Shown: one piece after another, positions 24,901 through 36,900 of the stretch | Layout: each line of letters begins with the position of its first letter | Numbering within the stretch: the first letter of the stretch is position 1 | DNA from: Beroe forskalii | Taxonomy: Eukaryota > Ctenophora > Nuda > Beroida > Beroidae | DNA: 64,000 nt | Assembly: GCA_011033025.1 (NCBI GenBank) | Contig: WFMF01000093.1 | Location: 62,001 to 126,000, forward strand | Direction of reading: 5' to 3' | Made by a program: the position numbers and the translations under genes | The notes under the pieces: generated by a model | Database searches by the model: none | Seen by the model: only the letters and a program-made list of their open reading frames with translations | What the model was told of the DNA's origin: nothing

Positions 24901-27900
24901 GTACTATGTACCATACTAGCATAAAGCTTTGACATGTCATGTCTGCTTGAAATTACATATTTCAAACTATTCAGAAAGTATGGAAGTAGAAACACTAAAC
25001 ACCATCTAAATTAACAATATCATCATGACGTCTTGAGCAAACTCCGTGCTTTATTGAGGATTTACACATTCCTTTTATCAGTCACAAAAAATACCACTTT
25101 ACATCTATCAAGTTTTACTTGTTACTTTGTTTTTTGTGAAGAATGGCCAGAAATTAACATTTTATTTTATTTAACAAACTGACAACCATAGGGATAAAAT
25201 CGTGTGTTTTTCGGTCAGATATGTGGTTCTGATCATGGTTAATACCACTGTGGTCATCTTATTATTACAACCTATATGTCATTCCAATTGATTAAATCAG
25301 AAAAAATCCTCCAAATCAGCAAATCATCCATTCATCGTAGAAATGAAATCGTGGCTCCTTGAATTTCCTATTAGTAATTTCCTAACTTGCAGATTCCAAA
25401 TAAGGCAAAAATATTTTAGTAATAGAGCAATAGTACCCTAATCATCAATCACTACAGCATTGTTTACAGGTACTCAATTTTAAAACAAATGGGTGACATA
25501 ATAATGGAAATAATTTGGAAAATGCATAACTATGTCATACTCCAAGTTGTCAAAAATGAACTGTTGGCACTGAAAAGAAATGTTTCACCTCGATACTTCT
25601 CTATATTATTGCTGACCAATGCTCACGAAAGCACGTCAAAAACTTCCATATACTGTTAGTACCTACTCTGAAATTACTATAATAGGTATTTTTAGATTTC
25701 CTAGACGAATCTTTGATACAACAGAGGCACATTATAGTACTTAAAACATTCTTACAATTTCTTATTTCTCAAATTGAGAAACCTAAATATGTGAAAAATT
25801 ATTTTCAAACTGGGTTATAACTCAAGTTATAACCTGAAAATTAATAGAAAAAAGCAAACAATCTTTCAAAAATAGGGTTATAACTGGAGTTATAACCTTT
25901 TTTCGGAATTTTGGACTGTTTTATTCGTTACTAAAAAGGTGATATGTTGAGTTATAGCCCTATAAAATTTATTTTATTATTTCAAATTATTTTAGGAGGT
26001 AATAACTCGGGTTATAACTTTTTGGCAAAACTTTCTAAAAAAATTTTGTTGCTGATTTTGCTCAAATCACTTCAAAATTTCACTCACGGGTGCGCAATGA
26101 GATTCTGAATCACTTGGTAAGGTTTTTTTGAAAAGGTGATAACTCGAGTTATCACCTTTTGATTTGAAGGTGACGACATGTAAAATAACACGATGATTTT
26201 AAGAGATGTCGACCAGTAGACGCATTAGGAAATGGAAAGAGAGGTTTTCCTCCATCAGTAATTCGCCTCCCTCCAATTCAAGCGATGAGGAAGATACTAA
26301 CGTCCTTATCAATAAGGTAATTAATTAGGTAATAAGGTACTTGTTTTGATAAGTCGCAGATAAGACGTAACCAGTCTTTCTCTCAGTATTCAGACAGTAT
26401 ATTGACAGAATTTATCAAAATTCTATCTCCGAACTCATGCTGCATCACAACGCTCCTAGTTTTTCCAGATATTTTCTGTTTATTATTTGTCTGATCGAAT
26501 CTAATGTATTTCTGTTTGGTAAGAATTCGATTTTCCCAAGTTTCCTCTTCCTCATGATTAAATGACTGTTATCAAGTCCATACACACTACACATTCACCC
26601 CACATTCACCCCAAACACACCTGCACAGTAATTCCAGATGTGGCCACCCAAGGCAGTCGTTCAGAAGCCAGAGTTCTTGAATACTCCCTGTAACCCTGAA
26701 TTGTGGTCCTGTGGCGTTTGTCACATGAACAATGGGAAAAACCACACAGGGCCTTGGGTTGATGTTCTTTTGTTCATGTTCAATGAACATTTATTTCCGG
26801 TCACAAACGAACATCAACACGAGGGCCACAACACTCAACACGAAGAACCCAAGAGGAATGAAGATGCCCTGATAAGCCTTGGAGAGCGAGTAATTATTCC
26901 AGAAAAGCATCTTGCCATCATGTCCCCAGCAGTGGATCGAGTCGTACTGGTAGATGGTCGAGTTGATCCTGTTCCACTCCCTCTCCACTATCGCCTCATT
27001 GTCAAGGTAGCCGCTGGTACAGATCGGTACCATGAAACAGCCCTTTGAGACGGAGGTGACGTCTACATGGAAGGTGCCAGGCACTCCAGTTGGATCGACT
27101 GATCCATTACCCAGGGTCTTGTAGTAGGTTCCCTTGATGGTGAGGCAGGGGTAGAGGCTGTGACAGGTGGTGTCTTCGTCACCACAGTCGCACCTGTAAA
27201 GTGGGGTGTTAGGGAAGTGGAATGAGCGAGTGATAGGGAATCGGAGTGTTAAAGTGGGGGTGTTAGGGAAGTGGAATGTGCTAGTGATAGGGGTGTTAGA
27301 GTGTGCTAGTGATAGGGAAGTGGAGTGTTAATCGGGTAAGGGCTTGTTCCCCAGTTTTCCAACAGTTGAAGTTTTACAGGATCATGCCATGGGAAGGAGG
27401 AGCTAGTAGAGACATCAATGGTTTTAATAAGTCCTGTGAATCAGAGGCTCTGATGCACATTTACTCACCTCCCCCCCCAAAAGATACAAGACCCCTCCAT
27501 AAACTGAATTTCAAACTCGGCGAACGGGCCGTGAGTTAAATAGTAGTTATGATATTCACCTTATAACGGGCGCAGTGTCCATGTCCACTATTTGGTCCGC
27601 CACCACACACAACCCTGGTTTGTACTTCGCTCCATGGAAGTTAGGTTTAGACACCAACACCCCACAGATTACCAGGGCTAGCAGGGACCCTACTCCTACA
27701 GTGAGGGCTGAGACGAAGAGGAGACAGTCACGACATCCCATAGTGTCCTGTTGTTAGATTGGAAGTTTTTAAAAGGGGGAGGGGTTCACCCCTGATATAT
27801 TGAAAATCACACTTTTGGGAAAATCCCCTCAAATCCGCTCAAATTATTGGCATATATCCTGGCAAAACGGCATTTTCATATCCCAATATCGTGATTTCTC

Positions 27901-30900
27901 AAATACCAGGTGTGATCCCCCTAAGAACTTGCGTTGCTGTAAATAAATCAACGAGGTGGTAGCCGAGTGATTTTATATTCAATAGCGATCACTTAAATTC
28001 TCAAGCCACACGATAAATGGTAATCGTAATAAGTCTAATAATACACAAAATCAATACACGAAATGATTAGAAATGCAATACTGTCTCAATCGTTTGAATA
28101 AATGTACAAAACTACAAAATATACAAATCATGCACTATCACACGCATATCACTGATACTAATAATATGCTACTGTAAAGCTTTATCGACAAGATAACTTT
28201 ATGCATTTATAGTCTGTATTCAGTGTAATTAGCACTGTTAATTGAAATTTTAATTGACATGATCAATGCATAAACTCTAGACGATAAAATTTAAATAAAT
28301 TTATTCCATGAGCCAGGCGCTTATATCTGCTGAATGCTCGGTGAAGGGATGAATAAAGGCCTTCTCGACAGGATTTTATGCATCTGTCATTGAAATTAAG
28401 GTTATACTGGCAATTTGACACGATTAAGGTGTATTGTGTAAACATCTGTCTGATGGTTACATAAACCAAAACTACGCTCTTTTTAATGTGATTGTCCTCG
28501 GCCCAGTGGAATAATTTTAAAAAGTGGCTGGGAATCTGTAACTAAGAGTAAAAAGAGGCTTTTTCAGCTTTGGGTAAGGACTAGCTGGTTTTGACATGTT
28601 TTCACTAAAATGACCGAAATTTAAAAAAAATAAGTTCAATTGCTGTTAGAAACAATAGAAACGTGCAAAATGTTTTTCATTGAATATGGTAATTATTTTA
28701 AAATGTTTATGATGGCTATTTAGATAGTTTTCACTAAAAGTTTGACCAAAGTCAAACACAAGGAAATACCGCGGCTGGTTTAGAATGCGGTGGCTGGTTT
28801 AGGAATGCGGTGGCTGGTTTGGGAATGTGATGGCTGGTTTGGGAATGCGGTGGGGAATGCAGCTGCTGGATTCGGATTAGGCACCGGGAAAGGTCGATTA
28901 TGGTATTCAGCTCTATGAATTTCATGATTTTGAGTTCATCAATTACAGAATGTGTCCAGAAAAGCTTATTTCGTTCGAATTTAAGCTTTTTTTCGATTTC
29001 TTATTTGGAAATTTGACTGGGAATCTAATTCCTAAATTCCCCATATTATTCCACTGGGGTCCTCGGGAATGAATGATTAAAATGAAATAATCAATGCATC
29101 TGCCCAATTAGAATACATACGAGGTAAGCTCTATCAACCTACAACTCACGTATACGAAGAGTAAAACACACCTCGAGTAGGCTATAGTATGACAACTAAG
29201 AAAGGTAGAAGGCACTGTACTATACAAGTCAGTACAAGTCACAGGACGTAGTTCTCACTAGCGTGTGTGTGTGCTTGTTGATTTGTTGGTTTGAAGAGTA
29301 CACATATTTTCTGAAGGTATCGAGACAAATTATCGTAGCTGTTGAAATAGCATGCCTCTTCAGACATTTCTAAGTGTCGTGAAGTCTATGGGATATGTAT
29401 CATGATAGAGGAGACATCTTCACAAATGTCAATAAATACTTATTTAGACTATTTTATAAATTTTTGTCATCGAGATAATTGTATAATTTGATGCGATTTT
29501 CAGTACCAGTTGAAGGTTGTACATGCCTGGTATGCCACAAGTCAAAATTACGTGTTATAATACCTGACCTTGTTTTAAATAAATGATGTATTACGAAGTA
29601 AAATAAAATAAATCTGTTAAAAGTGTTAAAAACTTCAAATCATCGGTGTGTCTGCAGTAAAAAGGATCAACATGTATAAACATGTATGAAGAAAGTTTTT
29701 AGTTCGCACGCAAATATTGCATACGGCTTTTTCTGAATTCTGAAAGATCGTAACTATTAAAGTTCGAAACTATATTAATAAAGTTCGAGTATTCATTACC
29801 TCACGTGATTTCCTTTGAGTTCGATATCAAATAAACCAATCAAACGGTTAAATCTGACCGTGGGGTTGGTCCATTTGGTATAGTGCGAAAAGGCGTGGAT
29901 TCACCTAGCTCTGCACCGATTTCAAATACGCGAAGTATAGATCATACACACCCTATCAGCCAAGTCTCAAATGATTAGTGATTACGTTACACGTAATTGC
30001 AACAAATAGTAACCACAGTATTTTGTTAAAACTTCTAAAATTAAGTAAGTAAAATCTGAACTTTAACATAGTCTCCAATAACATATCCCAATAGCTATAC
30101 CTAATACCAGAAAACACAGGGGTATGAAAATACCCATGTAAGCTTTAGAGAGCGAGTAATGCATGGAAAAGTACATAGCCCCATCGTATCCCCAGCATTG
30201 AAAATACTGCTGATCCTTGACCCTGTGGAAGGTTTCCTCCCAATACCACTGTACTAGCTCCTTATTGGAGACAAAGTCAGGGGTGCAGGTTGGCACTCCG
30301 AAACATTGCTCTGAAACGGCAGAGTAGTCAGAGTGGAAGGTTCCAGGAACACCAGGCACATCAGTGGAGTCTGCGTAGTAGACCCCTTCCACGGTTATAC
30401 AGGGGTAGTAGGTCGAACAGATGGATTTTTGGTCTTTTCCACAGTCACACCTAAGGGAAAGTAGGGATATGTTAGGAAGTTCAGTTGTGGGATCTAGAGT
30501 CGTGATTCAAGGATAGAATTGACAACGATATTTTGAAAAGTCTTTTGGAATTATTCAACTTATCGGTATAGGGTACATGAAATGTCACAAATTCAAACAC
30601 TACATATAAGCATATTTGTTTTACAAGATCAGCTGAAACCTCCTTAACAAAGTAACAACCCACCTGATAAGTGGGGCAGAGTCCACATCCACCTCTCTAG
30701 TTGTCATTTCACACACTCCCTCCTTAAACCTTGCACCGTGGAAATTAGGCTTTGAGAGAAGGATAGCACAGAGAACCAGTGCTACCAGAGAGCCGAGTAT
30801 AAGGTTCATGGAGACGATAAACGTTGCTAACTTGCAGTAGTAGCCCATCCTCAACTGTTAGGTTATTTAGGCTTTATAAACGTTGCTAACTTGCAGTAGT

Positions 30901-33900
30901 AGCCCATCCTCAACTAGGCTCTAGGTGTATCTGGGTTAAATCAACCTCAGGTTCCGACAGGGCCCTCAGGTTCCGATGTAAGGCTCTTAAAATCGCCGGC
31001 TGAGTTCAAAACAATCTGAGTGCAAAAAAATCCTATCTCCATTTTTTGTGTACAGCCTCCTGAAAGGCCCCTCTACCCTTTAGAATCGATTTCAGTATCA
31101 TAGCATGCTATTTAGGCATGTTATACAATTTAGAAAATTATCTTAAATCCACCTTTTAAATATTTTGAGTGTAAGAAAAGCCTAAGGTACCTTAAGATAA
31201 TTGATGGATTGATATGCAAAAATAATTGATTCCAACTAAGGAGATAGGATACTTTTATCCTTGACAAGTATCCTATCTCCAGTCATGTTAGAATATTTTT
31301 GTCAGTCGTTCTACTTAAAACTTATATTAAATTTGGAGATAGGATACCTAGATGCAAATACTTTTACACAGCATTGTAATACGTAATAGGGCTATTATTT
31401 TCCCATTAATATTGATACTTAAAAGCTTACTTTTAACCTAAAGCTTAAAAAGACTAGGTACGGTATGATTACTCAATCTATATGCCAATAAGCATCATGG
31501 AAAAGACAGGGTATGTTCTTTTTTAAGTTTTAAAAAGGTTGCAGGTGTAACCTTGTTCTTGGATAATGAGACTGGGGCACTTCGATGGGTCTTTTATTAA
31601 GTGTTGTGCCTTGTGGTACAGCCAGGTTATCAATCTCTCCTGAGGCTTATATAGTTATATCACTCGACTTCACCAAAGGGTATTCAAGTAAATGACCCCA
31701 CTCGAATGGCACCTCGTGGAATTAGAACTGGTAACCCACTCTACCTCAATTCATAAGTAGTTCATGAGGGAGAGTGTCGTGTTAGCAATCAAAAGGTTGC
31801 TGATTTGATTCCCACCCTGACTACTGTGCTAAAGGAGAGGGCTCTTACCTACAGAGCCACACGGTTCACTCAACTGTGGGCGACTGTAGCCCAAAAAATC
31901 TAGCCCAAGATCCCAAATTTAGAGTAGGGTATGTTTTTTGTTGTTTTTTTTGGTTTGGATTTTTGAACTTTTCGGTCATTTCACACCAATGTGTTTTTTG
32001 TGTAACGCATATGTTCTTATCACCCCTTCATATTTGGTCCAATCTCATTCCCATAGGGAAGATAAGGCTCAGACCGAAGATAAGTTTTCAAATTTCTCAT
32101 ACAAAAAATGAACCCAATCTGAGGATCATCTTCGCTTTCGAGTTTGATCTATTTCTTTTCCAGACGCAGCTTAGTTTTAATCAGAATTATTTCTCTTATT
32201 TTGAGAAATAATTAACCGGATATATCCGAAGATTATCATCACCTTGGGTCATACATTGATTGATGCTCGGCTTAAAAAGGAGCATGTATTGAAGAGTGTG
32301 TTTTGATAAACAAACTACATGAGTCCAAAGATTATTATCTCTTCTAATCTTAGCGAAGATGAATTGAGATATTGTAGACATGGCAGTGGAGCCAAAAATC
32401 TGGCTCCACATGTTTGAAAGCAAACTCCAAAATTTGAATACAAAACAATGATATTTTCTATCTAACAACAAACCGAAATGAGGACCACAAAATCATATCA
32501 GGGGGTTAATTTAAGTTACTTAGGATGTCTGGCTTCTGGTGCTGCCGCCCCAGACCCCTGCTCGTCATAATTTTCTGAAACTGAGTCTCATGTCATATTT
32601 GGACAACGATGTTATGTTCTTGTGACGTCTGGCTTCTGGGGGCAGCTGCCCCCAGACCCCCGCTTGTCCTTATATTCTAATCATTTAATATTGTAATTTT
32701 TCCTTGCCTATGAGGTCTAAAACCAAGCAGAAATAAATCTTATCAAATCATATTGGCTGAATTTTGTGATCAAAGGAAGCAGGTCTTAGAAAAATCACAA
32801 ACTATTATGGTTCGGATCTAATTTTTTGGATACAGTATGGGGTTAAATGGCTCAAAAATGAAAGCTGAAAACCCGAAGATAAACTTTCAATTTCGGGAAG
32901 ATAAGGATAGTGATTTTCAATTAATATGAACCTATGGTTCTTATTGATACTCAATGGTTTCCAATCATTACAGAAGGGTTAAATCAATATTTTAAGGACT
33001 TTAAATTACCATTTTAGGAGCATTTTAAGAGCCCTCAGTGCTTTTTGATAAGGATCAACGGAAAAACATGATATAGCACGGGACCTTGGTCCAACAGTGA
33101 TTTGATAGGAACAGCAAAGGATCAAAAGGTGTCGAATCAGACGATACTGGTCTAAACAAGAGAGACGGTATTTGGCCAGAAGATCAGATCAGAATGACCA
33201 GTGGGTTACGTGATCAGCTAATAGTCAGCAGTGGGACAGTCAAGAAATACCAACTGGGTTATCAGCTAAGTGTTGTAAACTTGCCACCAGTGGTTTCGGC
33301 AAGATCAGAAACGCATGTAGGTCAGGTAGGATTGGGAGTCTCAGGTAGGGTCAGGAGACACCAGCTGTAGGTCAGGTAGGATCAGGACACGCCAGTTAAG
33401 CAGTTATAGGTCAGGTAGGATCAGGAGACGCCAGTAGTTCACTTACGATCAGGAGACACCAGTACACAGTAGTGAGAAGGTCAGCTTGACCTGGCCAGGT
33501 AGTATCAGAAGACACCAGCTGTAGGTCAGGTAGGATCAGGACATGCCAGTTAAGCAGTTATAGGTCAGGTAGGATCAGGAGACGCCAGTAGTTCACTTAG
33601 GATCAGGAGACACCAGAAGGTCAGGTAGGATCAGGAGATGCCAGTAGGTCAGGTACGATCAGGAAACGCCATTTGATCAGGTACGATCAGGAGACACCAG
33701 TAGGTCAGGTAGGATTAAGAGGCTCAGGTAGGATCAGGAGACACCAGCTGTAGGTCAGGTAGGATCAGAGGATCAGGACACGCCAGATAAGCAGTTATAG
33801 GTCAGGTAGGATCAGGAGACGCCAGTAGTTCACTTAGGATCAGGAGACACCAGAAGGTCAGGTAGGATCAGGAGATGCCAGTAGGTCAGGTACGATCAGG

Positions 33901-36900
33901 AGACGCCATTAGATCAGGTAGAATCAGGAGACGCCAATAGGCCTGGTAGGATCAGGAGACACCAGCTGTAGATCAGGTTGGATCAGGACACGCCAGTTAA
34001 GCAGTAATAGGTCGGGTAGGATCAGGAGACGCCAGAAGTTCACTAAGGATCAGGGAGACACCGTAGTTAGGTTGGATCAGGAGACGCCAGTAGGCCAGGT
34101 AGGATCAGGAGATGTCAATAGGTTAGGTAGGATCAGGAGATGTCAATAGGTCAGGTTGGATGAGAAGAGGCCAGAAATAGGTCAGGTAGGATCAGGAGAC
34201 GCCAGTAGATCAGGTAGGATCAGGAGATGCCAGTAGGTCAGGTAGGATCAGGAGACGCTAATGGCTCAAACAGATACCTATTCAAGTGTCACTAGTTAAA
34301 CGTAGGTCACGCAAGAAGTACCAGCTGGGTCAACACTCAACAGGAAAGTGTCTGTGGCTGTCACATATTATGGTCAATGGTCAGGCTATGGTCGAAAGTC
34401 AGAAATTAGGGCAGGTAAGAGTTGCCAGTAGGCCAGATAAGATTCGTCAGTAGGTCAGGTAAGAATCGTCACTAGACAGGTAAAAAGTCGCCAGTAGTTC
34501 AGATTAGATTCCTCAGGAGGTCAGGTAGGGTCGTCAGTATGTCAGGTAAGAGACGCCAGTAGGTCAAGTAGGAGGCGCCAGGAGATCAGGTTACAGTTTC
34601 CAGTGGTCCGATGGGCAGCTGGGTCATGGGGAGTAACCAGTCAGTGAGCCATTCAGGCAACATGCACAAATTGTGCCAGGTCACGATTTGGTCAGGTTAG
34701 AGTCACCACCTGAATCGGTTAAGGGTCATCAGTAAGCCAATAGGTCTGGCAAAACTCATCATTCAGTCAGGCGATAGAGCAAGAGGCCCTAGTTGGTCAG
34801 GTCAGAGTCACCGATGAATTTGGCAAGAGTTCCAAAGCTTGACAGCACTCAGCAGGTCAGCCAGGAGTGACAGACGATTAGGCAAGAGGTCCCATTGAAC
34901 AGGTTATAGCCACCAGTGAGTTAGGCAAGAGTTACAAGCTGGGTCTGGCATAAGTCACCAGTCACTGAGGCAAGAGTCAACAGAAGGTCATCAAGAGTTT
35001 CCAGTTATTGTACAATATTGTACATTTCACTGTTAGGTGATACCTTAGCCCTTCAAGCTCTGGAAGCATGAAATGACCGTATCAAATAAACTTTAAGAGC
35101 CACTGAATGTAAAATATAAGTTCAAAAACAACTGATTCATTGGAAAAAGCCCCAGAAATTAATAAAATGTAACCCAAAAACCTAAAAAACCAAAAAAAAC
35201 CTAGCCCAAGAATCGAAAAATAGGGTAGGGCTAGGTTTTTTTGGGCTACAATCCCCCAACTGTATATTAATTGAATCTTGCCATAGGTGATATTCTATAC
35301 AAGTCGAGTATACTAACTTACTAACTCCAAAATAATATACTCAGAACAGTGACTGTTTTGAATATTTCTCATTTTTTGACTATCTTAACTCCATTTGTTT
35401 CTTTCTTTTAACTCCGACTAATATCATTGAAATCATAACTCTGATTATTCTTAAATCCACAAATATCCTATCTCCAGAGATAATTAGAATACTGATTATC
35501 CTAACTCAAATACTATCATTAAAAATCAGTAAATTTGAACTATCCTAAATCCGCAACTATCTTATCTCCAAATAATTAACAAACCAATTATCCTAACTCC
35601 AATTTTAAAAAATTCAAATGCTGATTTTCCAACCTGCTTTAGCATTGATAAAAAAGCAATGATTGAGATCCATAGACAATAACCCAATATAAAATAATAG
35701 ATGCTAAAAAAATTTCCAATCAAGCAGTATTGGAGGATAATTAGTTTTTTTGATTATCTCGAAAACTAAAAGTGGGTGGAGATAAGATAGTTGGATATAG
35801 GATTGTTTTGAACTGGACCGGCGAAATCAAATAATGCATAATTTAGCTTCAAAAAAGACTTCTTAATTCTTACGACAACAGACAAAATGCACCGAAAAAG
35901 ATTAAAAAATACCCAACTTTTCCATTAATAAACAGATTAACTCGGATTAAATACTTAACCATGAAAACTGATCCTAAGTTGATGATAATTTCTTGGACAA
36001 ATATTATCAAAAACTAAAAAATGTTTAATCAACTTAGTTACAGAACGATTAATTATAGTCCATTATCATGCTGATAAAAAATACGAGTAATAACAAGATA
36101 TCTCACTTAACGCAGGTGATGCCGAATGAATCTGAAACTCTCATTTCCCAATGTGGCGACATCTGAATCAGAGTACTCAGTACAAGCCAATTCTAGATAC
36201 CTGAATAATGTCCTCAAACGTAATAAAATAAAACAGCCCTTTATATTTCAGTTTTACTTGTAAAAGTTTAAAAATGTCCTCAAAATAGTAAAGATTTACA
36301 AGATAATAATAAATATTATTTATAAGATTCATCACCAAAAAGATTTTTTTATAATGGCTTAAATCTTAACATTTTAAAATCACAAAACCTAAAACTTTAA
36401 TAAGTTAGCAAATATAGAATTTTGTTGTGTTTGATCAATCATCAAGCTGCAAAGCAGCTGATCAAAGGTATCCTCTACACTTAGAATATTTCATCACCAT
36501 CTTAGGAACAAAACCCCAACACCAATACCCACAACCATGCAAGCAAGTGGTATGAAAACCCCCATATACCCCTTAGCCATTGTATAGTCCATCCATAGGT
36601 AAAGCTTCCCATCCTTTCCCCAACACTTAAACTCCCCCATATCGTCCAGAACCTTGTACATTCTTGTCCAGATCCTCTCCACCAGCACTTGGTTGGACAC
36701 GAAGCTGCTCGTGCAGGCAGGGACCACAAAGCACTCCTTTACAAGGGACTCGTAGTTGTAGTGGAATGTTCCAGGGAGGAAGTCATTGCTCCCATCTTCC
36801 TTGTATAACCCTTCTACTGTGATACAGGGGTAGAAACTCCGACACTCCTCATCTCCTCCACCACAGTTACAACTGAGAGAGGGGAACATTCGGGGGGGGG

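Larger units (their letters stand above)
30994..35823. mobile_element. 4.8-kb inverted-repeat element containing nested repeats
   Basis: Left end CGCCGGCTGAGTTCAAAACA at 30994; the right end is its inverted match, 20 of 23 bases. AAAT flanks both (30990-30993 and 35824-35827). A motif GGAGATAGGATA recurs in both orientations near both ends (31034, 31240, 31336, 35465, 35556, 35777); at 31240-31280 two 15-base arms form a perfect hairpin. Nested inside are a second inverted-repeat pair (31871/35262) and a minisatellite. No transposase frame is seen. Confidence 0.65.

Noticed and set aside
31876-32211. 111-codon frame inside the 4.8-kb element as a transposase
   Set aside because: AT-rich, Phe/Ile-rich by composition, begins within the inverted repeat, no DDE-like motif.
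33290-34620. CRISPR-like array of ~28-bp repeats
   Set aside because: Units are contiguous with no unique spacers, imperfect, and the context is eukaryotic.
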